A stretch of DNA of 61,316 nt from the NCBI GenBank assembly GCA_910578475.1, contig CAJTRK010000022.1, forward strand, positions 1-61,316. The letters run 5' to 3'. Of this stretch, positions 44,374 through 52,229 are shown piece by piece. The translations under genes were made by a program, and so were the position numbers. The DNA comes from an uncultured Lachnospiraceae bacterium (GTDB taxonomy: Bacteria; Bacillota; Clostridia; Lachnospirales; Lachnospiraceae). Under the pieces are notes generated by a model. The model did no database searches and had not been told where the DNA came from. It worked only from the letters and a program-made list of their open reading frames with translations. Each line of letters opens with the position of its first letter. The stretch's first letter is position 1.

Positions 44374-44793
44374 TCAGTCAAATACTACCGACTTATTTAC
44401 ATTTTCCGTTTTCACAACAACATAAGGATATGTAGGCGTGAGTTTTCCTTTTTCTTCGGGACCAGGCCCAATCAGATTTGTATCAATATAAACCGCGTTT
44501 CCCGTTTCATACAGCGCGTTGACCGCAATGCTGTATCCCGCCGTCTCCTGCTCTCCGTATCCGACACAGATATACAGAAATCCCTGGTCCTGAAAAGTTA
44601 TTTTAAAAGGTGACGCCTTCTTTTCTTCAATCATGGCAGACAGTTCTTCCGGCAGTTTATCCTCCGCAATAACGGTAAATTCCAAATCCTTAATTTTCTC
44701 CATCGGGTCCTGTTTGGCCCCACAAGCGAGCACGCCCGCGCAGAGCAGACATACGAGCAGGACGCTGAGCAGCCTTTTTTCCAATCCATTCAT
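44374..44793 (-). CDS. Lipoprotein with PrcB-like C-terminal domain
   Basis: 139 residues: signal peptide with lipobox VLAC, then a domain like PrcB_C, recognised by FKITFQDQGFLYICVGYGEQETAGYSI and the closing TPTYPYVVVKTE, the typical GYxI...TPTYPY pattern. PrcB proteins are small extracellular proteins, one of which aids the Treponema dentilisin protease complex; the general function is unknown. It lies 80 bp upstream of pyrC, but a joint role is not obvious. Divergent from plsC. Confidence 0.8.
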   Translation of the reverse strand: MNGLEKRLLSVLLVCLLCAGVLACGAKQDPMEKIKDLEFTVIAEDKLPEELSAMIEEKKASPFKITFQDQGFLYICVGYGEQETAGYSIAVNALYETGNAVYIDTNLIGPGPEEKGKLTPTYPYVVVKTENVNKSVVFD

Positions 44794-44841
44794 CCTGATA
44801 TTTTCCTTTCCATGCCAACCTGTAACGATATGGCTGAGTTA

Positions 44842-44856
44842 CTAATAATTTATTAG
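44842..44856. promoter_or_regulatory. Perfect palindrome between the lipoprotein and plsC genes
   Basis: CTAATAA-T-TTATTAG, an A/T-rich dyad in the divergent intergenic region. It could be a regulator site for either gene, or chance in A/T-rich DNA. Confidence 0.4.
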
Positions 44857-44878
44857 GCAACCGGAAAGTCTATTCCTA

Positions 44879-44907
44879 TTGATTAAAAAAGGATAATCAG
44901 ATATAAT
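44879..44907 (+). promoter_or_regulatory. Sigma-A promoter of plsC
   Basis: TTGATT (44879..44884), 17-bp spacer, TATAAT (44902..44907), about 40 bp before the plsC start. Confidence 0.8.
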
Positions 44908-44947
44908 AAAATGATAAAAACTGAAGTATAGAAAGGCTTACTGTATT

Positions 44948-45682
44948 ATGATTCGATTTATCGCGCTTGTTCTTTTTGTTGTTCTGTTTCTAATCTGCAG
45001 TATTCCGCTTTTAATCGTCGAATATATTATCGGCAAATTTAATATGGAATTAAAAGACCGCAGTTCTCTCGCCATCGTCAAATGGGCGTTCCGTGGCTGC
45101 CTGTGGATTACAGGCGTTGAAATTACCGTCATCGGGGAAGAAAATGTGCCAACGGACCGGGCGGTTCTCTACATCGGCAACCATCGGAGCTATTTTGACA
45201 TCCTGATGACCTATATACGGGTTCCAAGACCCACCGGCTATATCGCCAAAAAAGAAATGCTGCGTTATCCGCTGCTGAAAAACTGGATGAAATATCTCCA
45301 TTGCCTGTTCCTTGACAGAAAAGACATCAAGCAGGGCATGAAGACGATTCTGGAAGGAATCGAAAAGATTAACGCAGGCATTTCTATCTGTATTTTTCCG
45401 GAAGGCACAAGAAACAAGGTCAATGATACTTTTCTGCCGTTCCATGAAGGTAGTTTTAAGATTGCGGAGAAAACCGGCTGTCCGATTATTCCAATGAGCA
45501 TCAACAATGCGGCTGCCATTTTCGAAGACCACCTTCCGAAAATCAAAAAGGCGCATGTCATCCTCGAATATGGCAAGCCGATTTATATGAGCGAAATGAC
45601 GCGTGAAGAGAAAAAGAAAATCGGTGCGAAGGTGCAGGAAATGATTAAGGAAACATACTTTAAAAACAAAGAACTGGAATAA
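44948..45682 (+). CDS. plsC: 1-acyl-sn-glycerol-3-phosphate acyltransferase
   Basis: Membrane enzyme that acylates lysophosphatidic acid to phosphatidic acid. The 244 residues have an N-terminal membrane helix (about 4-24), the catalytic HxxxxD in GNHRSYFD (about 77-84), the FPEGTRN substrate-binding block and PIIPMSINN. Standard length for the short Firmicute PlsC type. AAAGG lies 11 nt before the ATG. Isolated gene between divergent and convergent neighbours, with its own promoter and terminator. Confidence 0.93.
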   Translation: MIRFIALVLFVVLFLICSIPLLIVEYIIGKFNMELKDRSSLAIVKWAFRGCLWITGVEITVIGEENVPTDRAVLYIGNHRSYFDILMTYIRVPRPTGYIAKKEMLRYPLLKNWMKYLHCLFLDRKDIKQGMKTILEGIEKINAGISICIFPEGTRNKVNDTFLPFHEGSFKIAEKTGCPIIPMSINNAAAIFEDHLPKIKKAHVILEYGKPIYMSEMTREEKKKIGAKVQEMIKETYFKNKELE

Positions 45683-45701
45683 TATTTCCTATCCTGAAAA
45701 A

Positions 45702-45731
45702 GGACGCTTTACAAAACGAAGCGTCCCTTTT
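45702..45731. terminator. Bidirectional terminator after plsC
   Basis: GGACGCTT (45702..45709) pairs with AAGCGTCC (45719..45726), flanked by AAAAA and CTTTTTA. It serves plsC and the converging GH9-like gene. Confidence 0.85.
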
Positions 45732-45738
45732 TATTCGT

Positions 45739-47328
45739 CTATTCCATATTGCTTTCTTCTATGGTACGCAGATTATCCTGAATCGCGCTTAATAAAACGA
45801 TTAATTCCGCATCATGGTCTATCTGCTTCATAATTCCCATCCGCGCATCGACCATTATATAGTTTCTGCTTCCCGCATTGTCAAGATAACTGATGCAGGC
45901 CGCATTTCTTCCGAGAAAATAATGCAGATGATTTTCCAGCACCATCATATATTCATGGTTCGTAATAATGTGGTCTACCACGGCGAGTCTCACCATTTTC
46001 CGAAGGAGTTCGCAGTTATTATCCTGTGCCTCATTCCCTTCCGTCAGATATTTGGACTTCTTGGAATCATAGGAAATCTCCTCCGCATCCGCCAGAAGTT
46101 TGGTGATTACCGTTTCACACAGATTCACATCTACCTGCTGTTTGGTGGAAAGATATACGATGCTTCCCCAGAAAACATAATCATTATCCAGATTTAACGC
46201 TTCTTCACCGCTCAGATACTGATGCACCGCTTCCCGATATTGAACTGCGCCTGTCGCGCGATACAGTTCCGCCGCCGCATGAAAGTATTCTTCCGGCACA
46301 ACATCATTCAAATACTGCTCCGCATAACGGTAAGCCCTGTCCGCCGCTTTCAGACAGACAGTCGCAAACTCCCTGTCATAACTTTGATACAGATAGCTGA
46401 ACTTCGCCATTGTTGCGGCAAACTGAATGGTCGCATCCATCGTGACAGCTTCCACATACAGTCTGTACGATGTACCGGAGTCCTCAATCGCGCTGACCGA
46501 CGAATAAACCGCACCGCTGGTAGCGTCCTGCATTTTCAGAAGCCAGCTCGCTTCATATTTTACTTCATCCATCAAATCCGGGATTCCGTTGCCGCTTTCC
46601 GGGATTCCCACTTCATCCGTAAAAATATCTCCAAAAAGTTCATAAGCAAGCAGCAAATTATTCACCGCCTGGCATCCTTCCGTTACATTCCGCGTTCCGT
46701 TCTCATCAATATGCCATCCCCCGGACACATCCATCTGCACCGTGGTATCATCCTTTAATTCCGCGGTCTTGGTATGGCAGGCATTATGTGCCGCACTTCC
46801 CGCAAGTTCCGTCGAAAGCGTCAGGCCGCATCGACTGTAATAGTACTGTTTCAAAGCCGAATCAAAAAGAGGCCCGTAGGGGTCTTCGGATATGACAAAA
46901 GAATAAGATTGTCCTATCATCTCTGTCTGAAGATAATAGGTTCCCGGAACTTCAAAATCCGTAAAATCACCGTAGCTGATATTTTCGCCTGTTATTTCGT
47001 TATATCCTTTTTCCTTAATGGAACCCGTATAAACGATTTCTTCTGTTTCCGCATCTACCAGTTCGTATGTATCCGGCAATATTTCCCCCCGAAAAATTGC
47101 GATTTTATTGCTGTTTACGGCATAACCTACCTGGTCAACAATAATATTGGGGAGATTTAACGGCACTTCATAATTAAATTCCGGCGTCAGTCCCAGACTG
47201 ACAAGTTCCTCTTCCTGCGTCTGCTGCCCGTTTCCGGATATCGAAAAATTCTCCAGTTCCGAGCATCCCGACAACAGAACAGCACACACTGATATAAGCG
47301 CGATTCTGGAAAAATATTTTTTTTTCAT
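45739..47328 (-). CDS. GH9-like lipoprotein with degenerate active site
   Basis: 529 residues: lipobox LSGC, a linker, an N-terminal cellulase Ig-like domain (about 60-150, NIIVDQVGYAVNSNKIAIFRGE), then an (alpha/alpha)6 domain laid out like GH9 (YYYSRCGL, GGWHIDENGTRNV, LMDEVKYEASWLLKMQD). The GH9 catalytic aspartates in the GGWYDAGDYGKY motif are replaced here by HIDENGTR, and the C-terminal catalytic Glu region is not recognisable, so hydrolysis is doubtful. It may bind glycans or act in the envelope. Good AAGGAG site. A large intergenic palindrome lies upstream. Confidence 0.8.
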   Translation of the reverse strand: MKKKYFSRIALISVCAVLLSGCSELENFSISGNGQQTQEEELVSLGLTPEFNYEVPLNLPNIIVDQVGYAVNSNKIAIFRGEILPDTYELVDAETEEIVYTGSIKEKGYNEITGENISYGDFTDFEVPGTYYLQTEMIGQSYSFVISEDPYGPLFDSALKQYYYSRCGLTLSTELAGSAAHNACHTKTAELKDDTTVQMDVSGGWHIDENGTRNVTEGCQAVNNLLLAYELFGDIFTDEVGIPESGNGIPDLMDEVKYEASWLLKMQDATSGAVYSSVSAIEDSGTSYRLYVEAVTMDATIQFAATMAKFSYLYQSYDREFATVCLKAADRAYRYAEQYLNDVVPEEYFHAAAELYRATGAVQYREAVHQYLSGEEALNLDNDYVFWGSIVYLSTKQQVDVNLCETVITKLLADAEEISYDSKKSKYLTEGNEAQDNNCELLRKMVRLAVVDHIITNHEYMMVLENHLHYFLGRNAACISYLDNAGSRNYIMVDARMGIMKQIDHDAELIVLLSAIQDNLRTIEESNME

Positions 47329-47398
47329 TTCCGCACTCCTTTATCTATATAGTTACTTATGGATTTCCTCTTTTCCTCGCTCGCGGGCTTCGCCCTAT

Positions 47399-47455
47399 GG
47401 CGGCACAGGATGACAAATTCGCCTGCAAGCAGGCGATTTGTCATCTTATTCCGCC
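47399..47455. repeat. Long intergenic palindrome with GCAAGC core
   Basis: GATGACAAATTCGCCTGC (47409..47426), AA, then GCAGGCGATTTGTCATC (47429..47445): 17 paired bases with one bulge. An outer GGCGG/CCGCC stem (47399..47403 and 47451..47455) extends it. No U-tract on either side. The CTGCAAGCAG centre resembles the TTGCAAGC centre of the guaA leader hairpins. It lies between the amidohydrolase and GH9-like genes. Confidence 0.7.
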
Positions 47456-47485
47456 GCAATGCTCATTGCCATCACGCACATTATA

Positions 47486-48655
47486 TCATAAAAGGTTGGT
47501 TTTTTCATCCTGATATACAACTTTTCCTTCTATAATCGTGCATAATGCGCTGGTAAATACTTCCAAGGGGTTTCCATCGAAGATAACGACGTCGCCGTCT
47601 TTTCCGGGTTCCAGGCTTCCTACGCGGTCGGAAACGCCGCAGATTCTGGCCGCGTTGATTGTGATGGAGCGAAGTCCTTCCTGTGGGGGGAGTCCTGATT
47701 TTACGGCAAGTCCCGCACAGATTGGCAGAAATTGTATCATGGAAACCGGATGATCTGTCGTGATTGCCGTGCAGATTCCTTCTTTGTTCAGTATGCCGAC
47801 TGTCTTAAAAGCCATATTCTGAACTTCTATTTTATTTCTGCTCGCCATATCCGGCCCGACGATTGCCGGAAAACCGCTTTCTTTAATTTCTTCTGCAATC
47901 AAATGTCCTTCGCTGCAATGGTCAAGCGTCATCGAGAGATGAAATTCTTTTGCAATCCGTATTGCCGTCAGAATGTCATCCGCCCTGTGAACGTGCGCCT
48001 TTAACGGAATACGGCCTTCCAGCACGGGGAGCCAGCATTCATAACGGAAATCTTTTTCCTGCTCCGGATTTTCTTTCCGCTTCCGCTGATATTCCTGCGC
48101 CTTAAACAACTCTTCCCGAAGCATCGCCGCAATCGCCATCCGGGTTGCGGGCGATATATTCTGCCCGGAAAAGTTTACCTTTGGATTTTCTCCAAAGGCA
48201 ACTTTCATCGCAGCGGGAGCTTTCACAATCATCCGGTCGATACATCTCCCGTGCGTTTTGATAAAGGCGAACTGTCCGCCAACTACATTGGAACTGCCGG
48301 GCCCGACCATCGCGGAAGTGATTCCTGCGCGCAGCGCATCATCAAACGCCGCATCCATCGGATTGATAGCGTCGATGGCACGAAGGTAAGGGGTAATCGG
48401 TTCTACGCTTTCGTTGCAGTCGTCTCCCTCCATGCCTTTCTTTTCCTCGGTGATTCCCATGTGACAGTGCGCTTCGATGATACCGGGCAGGACCGGATTC
48501 CCGTTTGCACAGATAACGCCGTCTCCGCCTTTTTGTACCGGGCAGTCCGCCATATCGCCGACGGCGGTGATTTTTCCATTCCGAATCTGTACAAAGCCGT
48601 CTTCGTAGTCTTTCCCCGCCATCGTCATAATATTGCCATGAATTATCGTCAGCAT
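47486..48655 (-). CDS. Metal-dependent amidohydrolase (imidazolonepropionase-like)
   Basis: 389 residues of the amidohydrolase superfamily. The metal motif is IIEAHCHMGI (HxH, about 62-64), further ligands fit KAHVHRADD and LDHCSEG, and the last Asp is in ITTDHPVS. A C-terminal beta domain ends in GKDGDVVIFDGNPLE. Related genes are annotated as imidazolonepropionase-like or amidohydrolase 1; no histidine-degradation genes adjoin, so the substrate is unknown. Start at 48655 with GGGAG upstream. Cytoplasmic. Confidence 0.88.
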   Translation of the reverse strand: MLTIIHGNIMTMAGKDYEDGFVQIRNGKITAVGDMADCPVQKGGDGVICANGNPVLPGIIEAHCHMGITEEKKGMEGDDCNESVEPITPYLRAIDAINPMDAAFDDALRAGITSAMVGPGSSNVVGGQFAFIKTHGRCIDRMIVKAPAAMKVAFGENPKVNFSGQNISPATRMAIAAMLREELFKAQEYQRKRKENPEQEKDFRYECWLPVLEGRIPLKAHVHRADDILTAIRIAKEFHLSMTLDHCSEGHLIAEEIKESGFPAIVGPDMASRNKIEVQNMAFKTVGILNKEGICTAITTDHPVSMIQFLPICAGLAVKSGLPPQEGLRSITINAARICGVSDRVGSLEPGKDGDVVIFDGNPLEVFTSALCTIIEGKVVYQDEKTNLL

Positions 48656-48764
48656 AATTTCTCCCGCTTTCCATTCCTGCTTACTGACTGCCTGACACTT
48701 GGACTGATTACGCAGAATGAAGTTTCAGCCAATCAACATTTCCCGTTCACCGCAACATTGCGAT

Positions 48765-48826
48765 GTTTGTGCCGATGCCAACGGCATCGCGCAAACTCGC
48801 GGCTGAAAGAATTTATTCTTTCAGCC
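48765..48826. repeat. Pair of intergenic palindromes after the spoIIQ-like gene
   Basis: One hairpin pairs CGATGCC (48773..48779) with GGCATCG (48783..48789), extended outward by GTTTG/CAAAC. The other is a perfect 12-bp palindrome, GGCTGAAAGAAT (48801..48812) with ATTCTTTCAGCC (48815..48826), with a 2-nt loop; the spoIIQ-like stop codon (48813..48815) lies at its apex. Neither is followed by a U-tract. An AACAT-TGCG-ATGTT mini hairpin lies at 48756..48768. Confidence 0.65.
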
Positions 48827-49757
48827 TGCTCATCGGGTTGACCGGTTCGCCGTTCTTCGTCAGTTTAAAGTAAACGTTCGCGCCCTCCAGGCTGTAATAT
48901 TTGGTCGGAGAAGCCACATTACCGATGATGTCGCCCGTCGTCACATAGCTTCCTTCGCTTACCGTAATGTTATCGAGCTGTCCGTAAGTCAGTTCATATT
49001 GATTTCCCAAATCCATAACAATCGTATTTCCAAGCTGCGGGTCATAGGAAACGGATGTTACCCTGCCTTCTGCCGCCGCCGTTATTGCTTCGCCTTCTGC
49101 GGCTGAAATAACGATTGCCGGATGGTATTTATACTGCTGAAGCGTCGGAAAATAGATAGTCTTGTCCATGCTGTAATTAATCAGGATATCTCCTACAATC
49201 GGCCATACCAGACTGTCCTCGTCGCCGAAATCCAACATGGGCTGCACCGTCGTCGCAATGGCTTCGGTATCTTCCGGCGTCTCCGTCATCGTTTCAGACG
49301 ATTCGTCAAACATCCCTTCGTCCTCACCGTTTTTCTGCTCTTTTTCTTTTTCAGACTTGTCCTGCGCGCCTTTTCCGCTCTGTGCATCCGTTCCGCTCTT
49401 TTCTTCCGATTCCTTTCCGGAATCCCCGGCAGGCTTGTTCTGTTCGTTTCCGATGATTCTTTCATTTTCTACATTAACGGAATTTGCCTCCTGGAAAAAG
49501 GGGTCGTAATCCAGGTCGTCCGTGCCGACTTCAGCGAAGATTGTTCCCATATCCTCGCCGGCCGCATTATTCTCTGCACTCTCTTCCGCCCCGCTTTCAA
49601 TCGCGCTCAAATCCAGCACATTGTTCTCGTTGATATTGCGATGGCTGCTTCTGACGTAAACGCCCGTTACAGTCAGCGCGGTCAGCACCAATGCCGATGA
49701 TGCCAGCATAATGATTCGTTCTTTTCTCACACCATTTCTATTTCTTCTCATACTCAT
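48813..49757 (-). CDS. spoIIQ: SpoIIQ-like membrane M23 protein
   Basis: Forespore membrane protein that in known spore formers binds SpoIIIAH across the intermembrane space. The 314 residues have a membrane helix (about 15-33), a long acidic, low-complexity linker (about 55-175) and a C-terminal M23 domain. The zinc ligands are mostly gone: KYHPAIVIS keeps one His but lacks the Asp, the HxH histidines read YGQL and VYFKL. So, as in Bacillus, it is likely a structural and not an active peptidase. It follows spoIID by 84 bp, the usual order, and has its own sigma-F-like promoter. AGGAGG lies 13 nt before the ATG. Confidence 0.85.
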   Translation of the reverse strand: MSMRRNRNGVRKERIIMLASSALVLTALTVTGVYVRSSHRNINENNVLDLSAIESGAEESAENNAAGEDMGTIFAEVGTDDLDYDPFFQEANSVNVENERIIGNEQNKPAGDSGKESEEKSGTDAQSGKGAQDKSEKEKEQKNGEDEGMFDESSETMTETPEDTEAIATTVQPMLDFGDEDSLVWPIVGDILINYSMDKTIYFPTLQQYKYHPAIVISAAEGEAITAAAEGRVTSVSYDPQLGNTIVMDLGNQYELTYGQLDNITVSEGSYVTTGDIIGNVASPTKYYSLEGANVYFKLTKNGEPVNPMSRLKE

Positions 49758-49819
49758 AACTTCAACTTTGCCTCCTGTTATTCTTTCGGATTATTTTGAG
49801 AAATGATTTTCTGGTGTTT

Positions 49820-49847
49820 ATTCTTTCCCGAATCTGGCACATTATTC
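49820..49847 (-). promoter_or_regulatory. Sigma-F-like promoter of the spoIIQ-like gene
   Basis: Minus strand: -35 GAATA (49847..49843), 14-bp spacer, -10 GGAAAGAAT (49828..49820), matching the forespore -10 pattern GGNNANANT. The -35 overlaps the spoIID stop codon. Known spoIIQ genes are sigma-F dependent. Confidence 0.6.
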
Positions 49848-50858
49848 AATTTTTAGTAATTCTGCCTGAAAAAAGTAATGCTTCAAAATCTCGTCAAAAG
49901 TATCTCCTTCCGCAGCCTTTCTGTCCGCTCCGTACTGACTCATTCCAAAACCATGCCCAACGCCTTTTACCTGGAATGTGACCGCATCTTCCCCCCATTC
50001 CGCGCGGAAACTCGCCGAATTAAGCTGGAACGCTTCACGAAATGTTTCACCGCTGCACCGGCAATCCATCAGAACCGCCTCCGTTACATACCCGGTGCTG
50101 TCATATATAAATTCAAGGCCTTCCCACAATCCCTCTTCCGCCGCGTTTACCGCAAACAGATTTTCTATGATTTTACAATATTCCTCTCTGGTCAGCACAA
50201 GCTGGCTCTGATAGTTCTGCGCCATAATGTCCTGTCCGCATTCCACGCCTTTCAGATATGGATATTTATCGCTTTGCAGCGCTTCCCCGGCATTTCTCGT
50301 CTGTCCGTTGCTGACGGGAAAAAATGCCGCTTTAACGGGTTTTCCCTCATAGGAAAGAAAAATACCGTCCGTTTCCAGAACCGCTTCCCGATACGGCATT
50401 TCATCCCATGCGGCATTCTCTTCTTCCGGATATAAAAGAGCATCCTCCTGTAAAACGAGCAGTTCCTCCGCCGAAGGTTCTTTTGCCAGAAAAAGAGACC
50501 ACAATTCCGTGCGAAGCAAAACGGCCTGTGCCTTTAACGCTTCTTCTTCATAAAAACTGCCGTCTTCTTCCTCCGGCATGACCAGGCGGAGCTTCCGAAT
50601 CAGATATTCCTGCATGGTCATCCTCTTTTTTCCCCATTCTCCGGAAATGGCGACTTCATAGCGCATATCAAGCCACTCCGTCTCTTCCTCATCCTTATGC
50701 CGAAAAACTTCCGTTTGTTCTCCGATATGCCCCCACAGGCAGGAAATCACATAGGGCAATAAAAAAACAAACAAAAGAATCGTAAGGACATCCCGATACG
50801 GGCTGTCTCCATACTTCCTTTTGTCTGTTCTTTTTGGGACGATTCTAAATATATTCAT
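49842..50858 (-). CDS. spoIID: Stage II sporulation protein D (engulfment lytic transglycosylase)
   Basis: Cleaves glycan strands at the engulfment septum with SpoIIP and SpoIIM. The 338 residues have a membrane helix (about 22-42), the SpoIID block LVMPEEEDGSFYEEEALKAQ in pieces (catalytic Glu within MPEEEDGS) followed by AVLLRTEL, and the C-terminal signature VGHGFGMSQYGA. Usual length. Start at 50858, with the Shine-Dalgarno GAGGTG forming part of an inverted repeat around a sigma-E-like -10 box. It is upstream of the spoIIQ-like gene, with a neighbouring Ca-binding protein gene further upstream. Confidence 0.94.
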   Translation of the reverse strand: MNIFRIVPKRTDKRKYGDSPYRDVLTILLFVFLLPYVISCLWGHIGEQTEVFRHKDEEETEWLDMRYEVAISGEWGKKRMTMQEYLIRKLRLVMPEEEDGSFYEEEALKAQAVLLRTELWSLFLAKEPSAEELLVLQEDALLYPEEENAAWDEMPYREAVLETDGIFLSYEGKPVKAAFFPVSNGQTRNAGEALQSDKYPYLKGVECGQDIMAQNYQSQLVLTREEYCKIIENLFAVNAAEEGLWEGLEFIYDSTGYVTEAVLMDCRCSGETFREAFQLNSASFRAEWGEDAVTFQVKGVGHGFGMSQYGADRKAAEGDTFDEILKHYFFQAELLKIE

Positions 50859-50860
50859 CA

Positions 50861-50894
50861 GGACACCTCTTCTTCATTCTATGTAAGAGTGTCC
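50861..50894 (-). other. Shine-Dalgarno-occluding inverted repeat of spoIID
   Basis: Minus strand: GGACACTCTT (50894..50885) pairs with AAGAGGTGTCC (50871..50861), 10 bp with one bulged G. The right arm includes the GAGGTG ribosome binding site. The 13-nt loop is almost filled by the CATAGAAT -10 box. Confidence 0.78.
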
Positions 50895-50904
50895 CTGTTC
50901 ATAC
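50876..50904 (-). promoter_or_regulatory. Sigma-E-like promoter of spoIID
   Basis: Minus strand: -10 CATAGAAT (50883..50876), one change from CATACAAT. With a 14-bp spacer the -35 would be GTATGAA (50904..50898), a weak match. Known spoIID genes are sigma-E dependent, which supports the call. Confidence 0.65.
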
Positions 50905-50916
50905 TACTCGAAATTT

Positions 50917-51993
50917 TTACCTTGCCAGGTCAAGGTGCTGAACGGTTCCGACGGTTCCGTTTTCATACAGGAAAATCCCCGTATTTCTGAGCACGCCGTT
51001 TGTATGATTATCCTTAACGGAATTAAGGGAGAATTCCGTATTGGCATTCTGCAGACAAATGGCGCCGACGCCTGCTTCCGACAGATGATAGAGCTTATCT
51101 TTTCCATCCTCATCCTTTGTCCAAATCAGCAGTTTGCTCCATACTTCGTCGTCTTCGTCAATCCAGCCGTTGCCGTCCTGGTCATACTTCGCCAGGTCCG
51201 CAAATCCGTTTCCTGTTTTTGTTCCAAACAGCTCGCTGCCATCGTTGATTACGCCGTCTTCGTTTAAATCAAGCGCCAGATAACCGCTTCCCGATTTTAA
51301 TGTGGAGATTTCCTCTTTCTCTCCGTCTCCGTCCAAATCAAAGAAAAACGTCTGGTCGGAAAGCCCGGCAATGTTCCCGTCCAGATTAATGACCAGCGGG
51401 TCCGTACACTTCAATACGCCGATGTTATAACGTTCTTCGTAAAATTCCGTAAAGCTTCTGCTCATTTTCAGATTCAGTCCGAAATTGATTTCTCTTCCGT
51501 CAGCCGTCTTTACGGTTCCAGTCGTGGAAAAGGATGTTGTTTCCGACTCGCTGTGATAATACTGGTTCGTAGCGCCGTAAACACGGTATTCGGCAGTTGG
51601 CAGGCTGCCCGTACTGCCTCCCCAGATTTCATCCAGTTCCTGCTTATGCTCATCACCAAATAACAGATACATCAAAAACCGCATACAATGTTGTCTGATA
51701 TTTTCTCTTGCATCCTTTTCTTCGCTGTTTCCTGATACTCTGCCCGTATTGGACAGATTTCGAAAATGAAGAGAGACATCTTCCAGTGTAGTCTGCGCAT
51801 TACTACGTCCTTTCGCGTCTTTACCTTCATCTTCCATTCCCAGAAAGCCCTCTGGAAATCCATTTCCTATTCCGTTCTTCAGCTTTCTGCCGCTGCCTGT
51901 GTAAGTCCATGAATGAGTCCAGGCAGTTCTTCGCGTTACAGAAGAATAACTTCTGGCGGATTCCATTCCTATTGTACTGGAATTAATTCGCAA
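50917..51993 (-). CDS. EF-hand-like calcium-binding repeat protein, unknown function
   Basis: About 359 residues, no signal peptide. The N-terminal half is polar and Ser/Thr-rich; the C-terminal half carries three dockerin/EF-hand-like loops: FDLDGDGEKEE, LDLNEDGVIND and YDQDGNGWIDEDDE, each with the Asp-rich pattern of calcium sites. Similar proteins of unknown role occur widely in Clostridia. The start is a TTG at 51993 with GGAGG 6 nt upstream; longer forms reaching 52095 lack a site. It is followed by spoIID without a clear terminator, so readthrough into spoIID is expected. Confidence 0.8.
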   Translation of the reverse strand: MRINSSTIGMESARSYSSVTRRTAWTHSWTYTGSGRKLKNGIGNGFPEGFLGMEDEGKDAKGRSNAQTTLEDVSLHFRNLSNTGRVSGNSEEKDARENIRQHCMRFLMYLLFGDEHKQELDEIWGGSTGSLPTAEYRVYGATNQYYHSESETTSFSTTGTVKTADGREINFGLNLKMSRSFTEFYEERYNIGVLKCTDPLVINLDGNIAGLSDQTFFFDLDGDGEKEEISTLKSGSGYLALDLNEDGVINDGSELFGTKTGNGFADLAKYDQDGNGWIDEDDEVWSKLLIWTKDEDGKDKLYHLSEAGVGAICLQNANTEFSLNSVKDNHTNGVLRNTGIFLYENGTVGTVQHLDLAR

Positions 51994-52120
51994 TGATACC
52001 TCCTTCTTTTTTTGATTCAGCCTGTATTCTGCACAGCGCAGAACATAAAAAAGGATGATATCTTCAGGGAAACTCATTTTCCATAAAAACACCATCCGTG
52101 GCTAAACATTGTTCAAATTC

Positions 52121-52150
52121 AAAAAATGGCAGTCTGGCCAAAAACTGCCA
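52121..52150 (-). terminator. Terminator of the hydratase-LamG operon
   Basis: Minus strand: TGGCAGT (52150..52144) pairs with ACTGCCA (52133..52127), then TTTTTT. It lies 80 bp after the LamG gene stop. Confidence 0.8.
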
Positions 52151-52229
52151 CCCTCTGTACTTTATATATCGGACATTCTCACTTTTTCATTAATCCACAG
52201 TACGAATTTATTCAATTTTTATCTGTATT

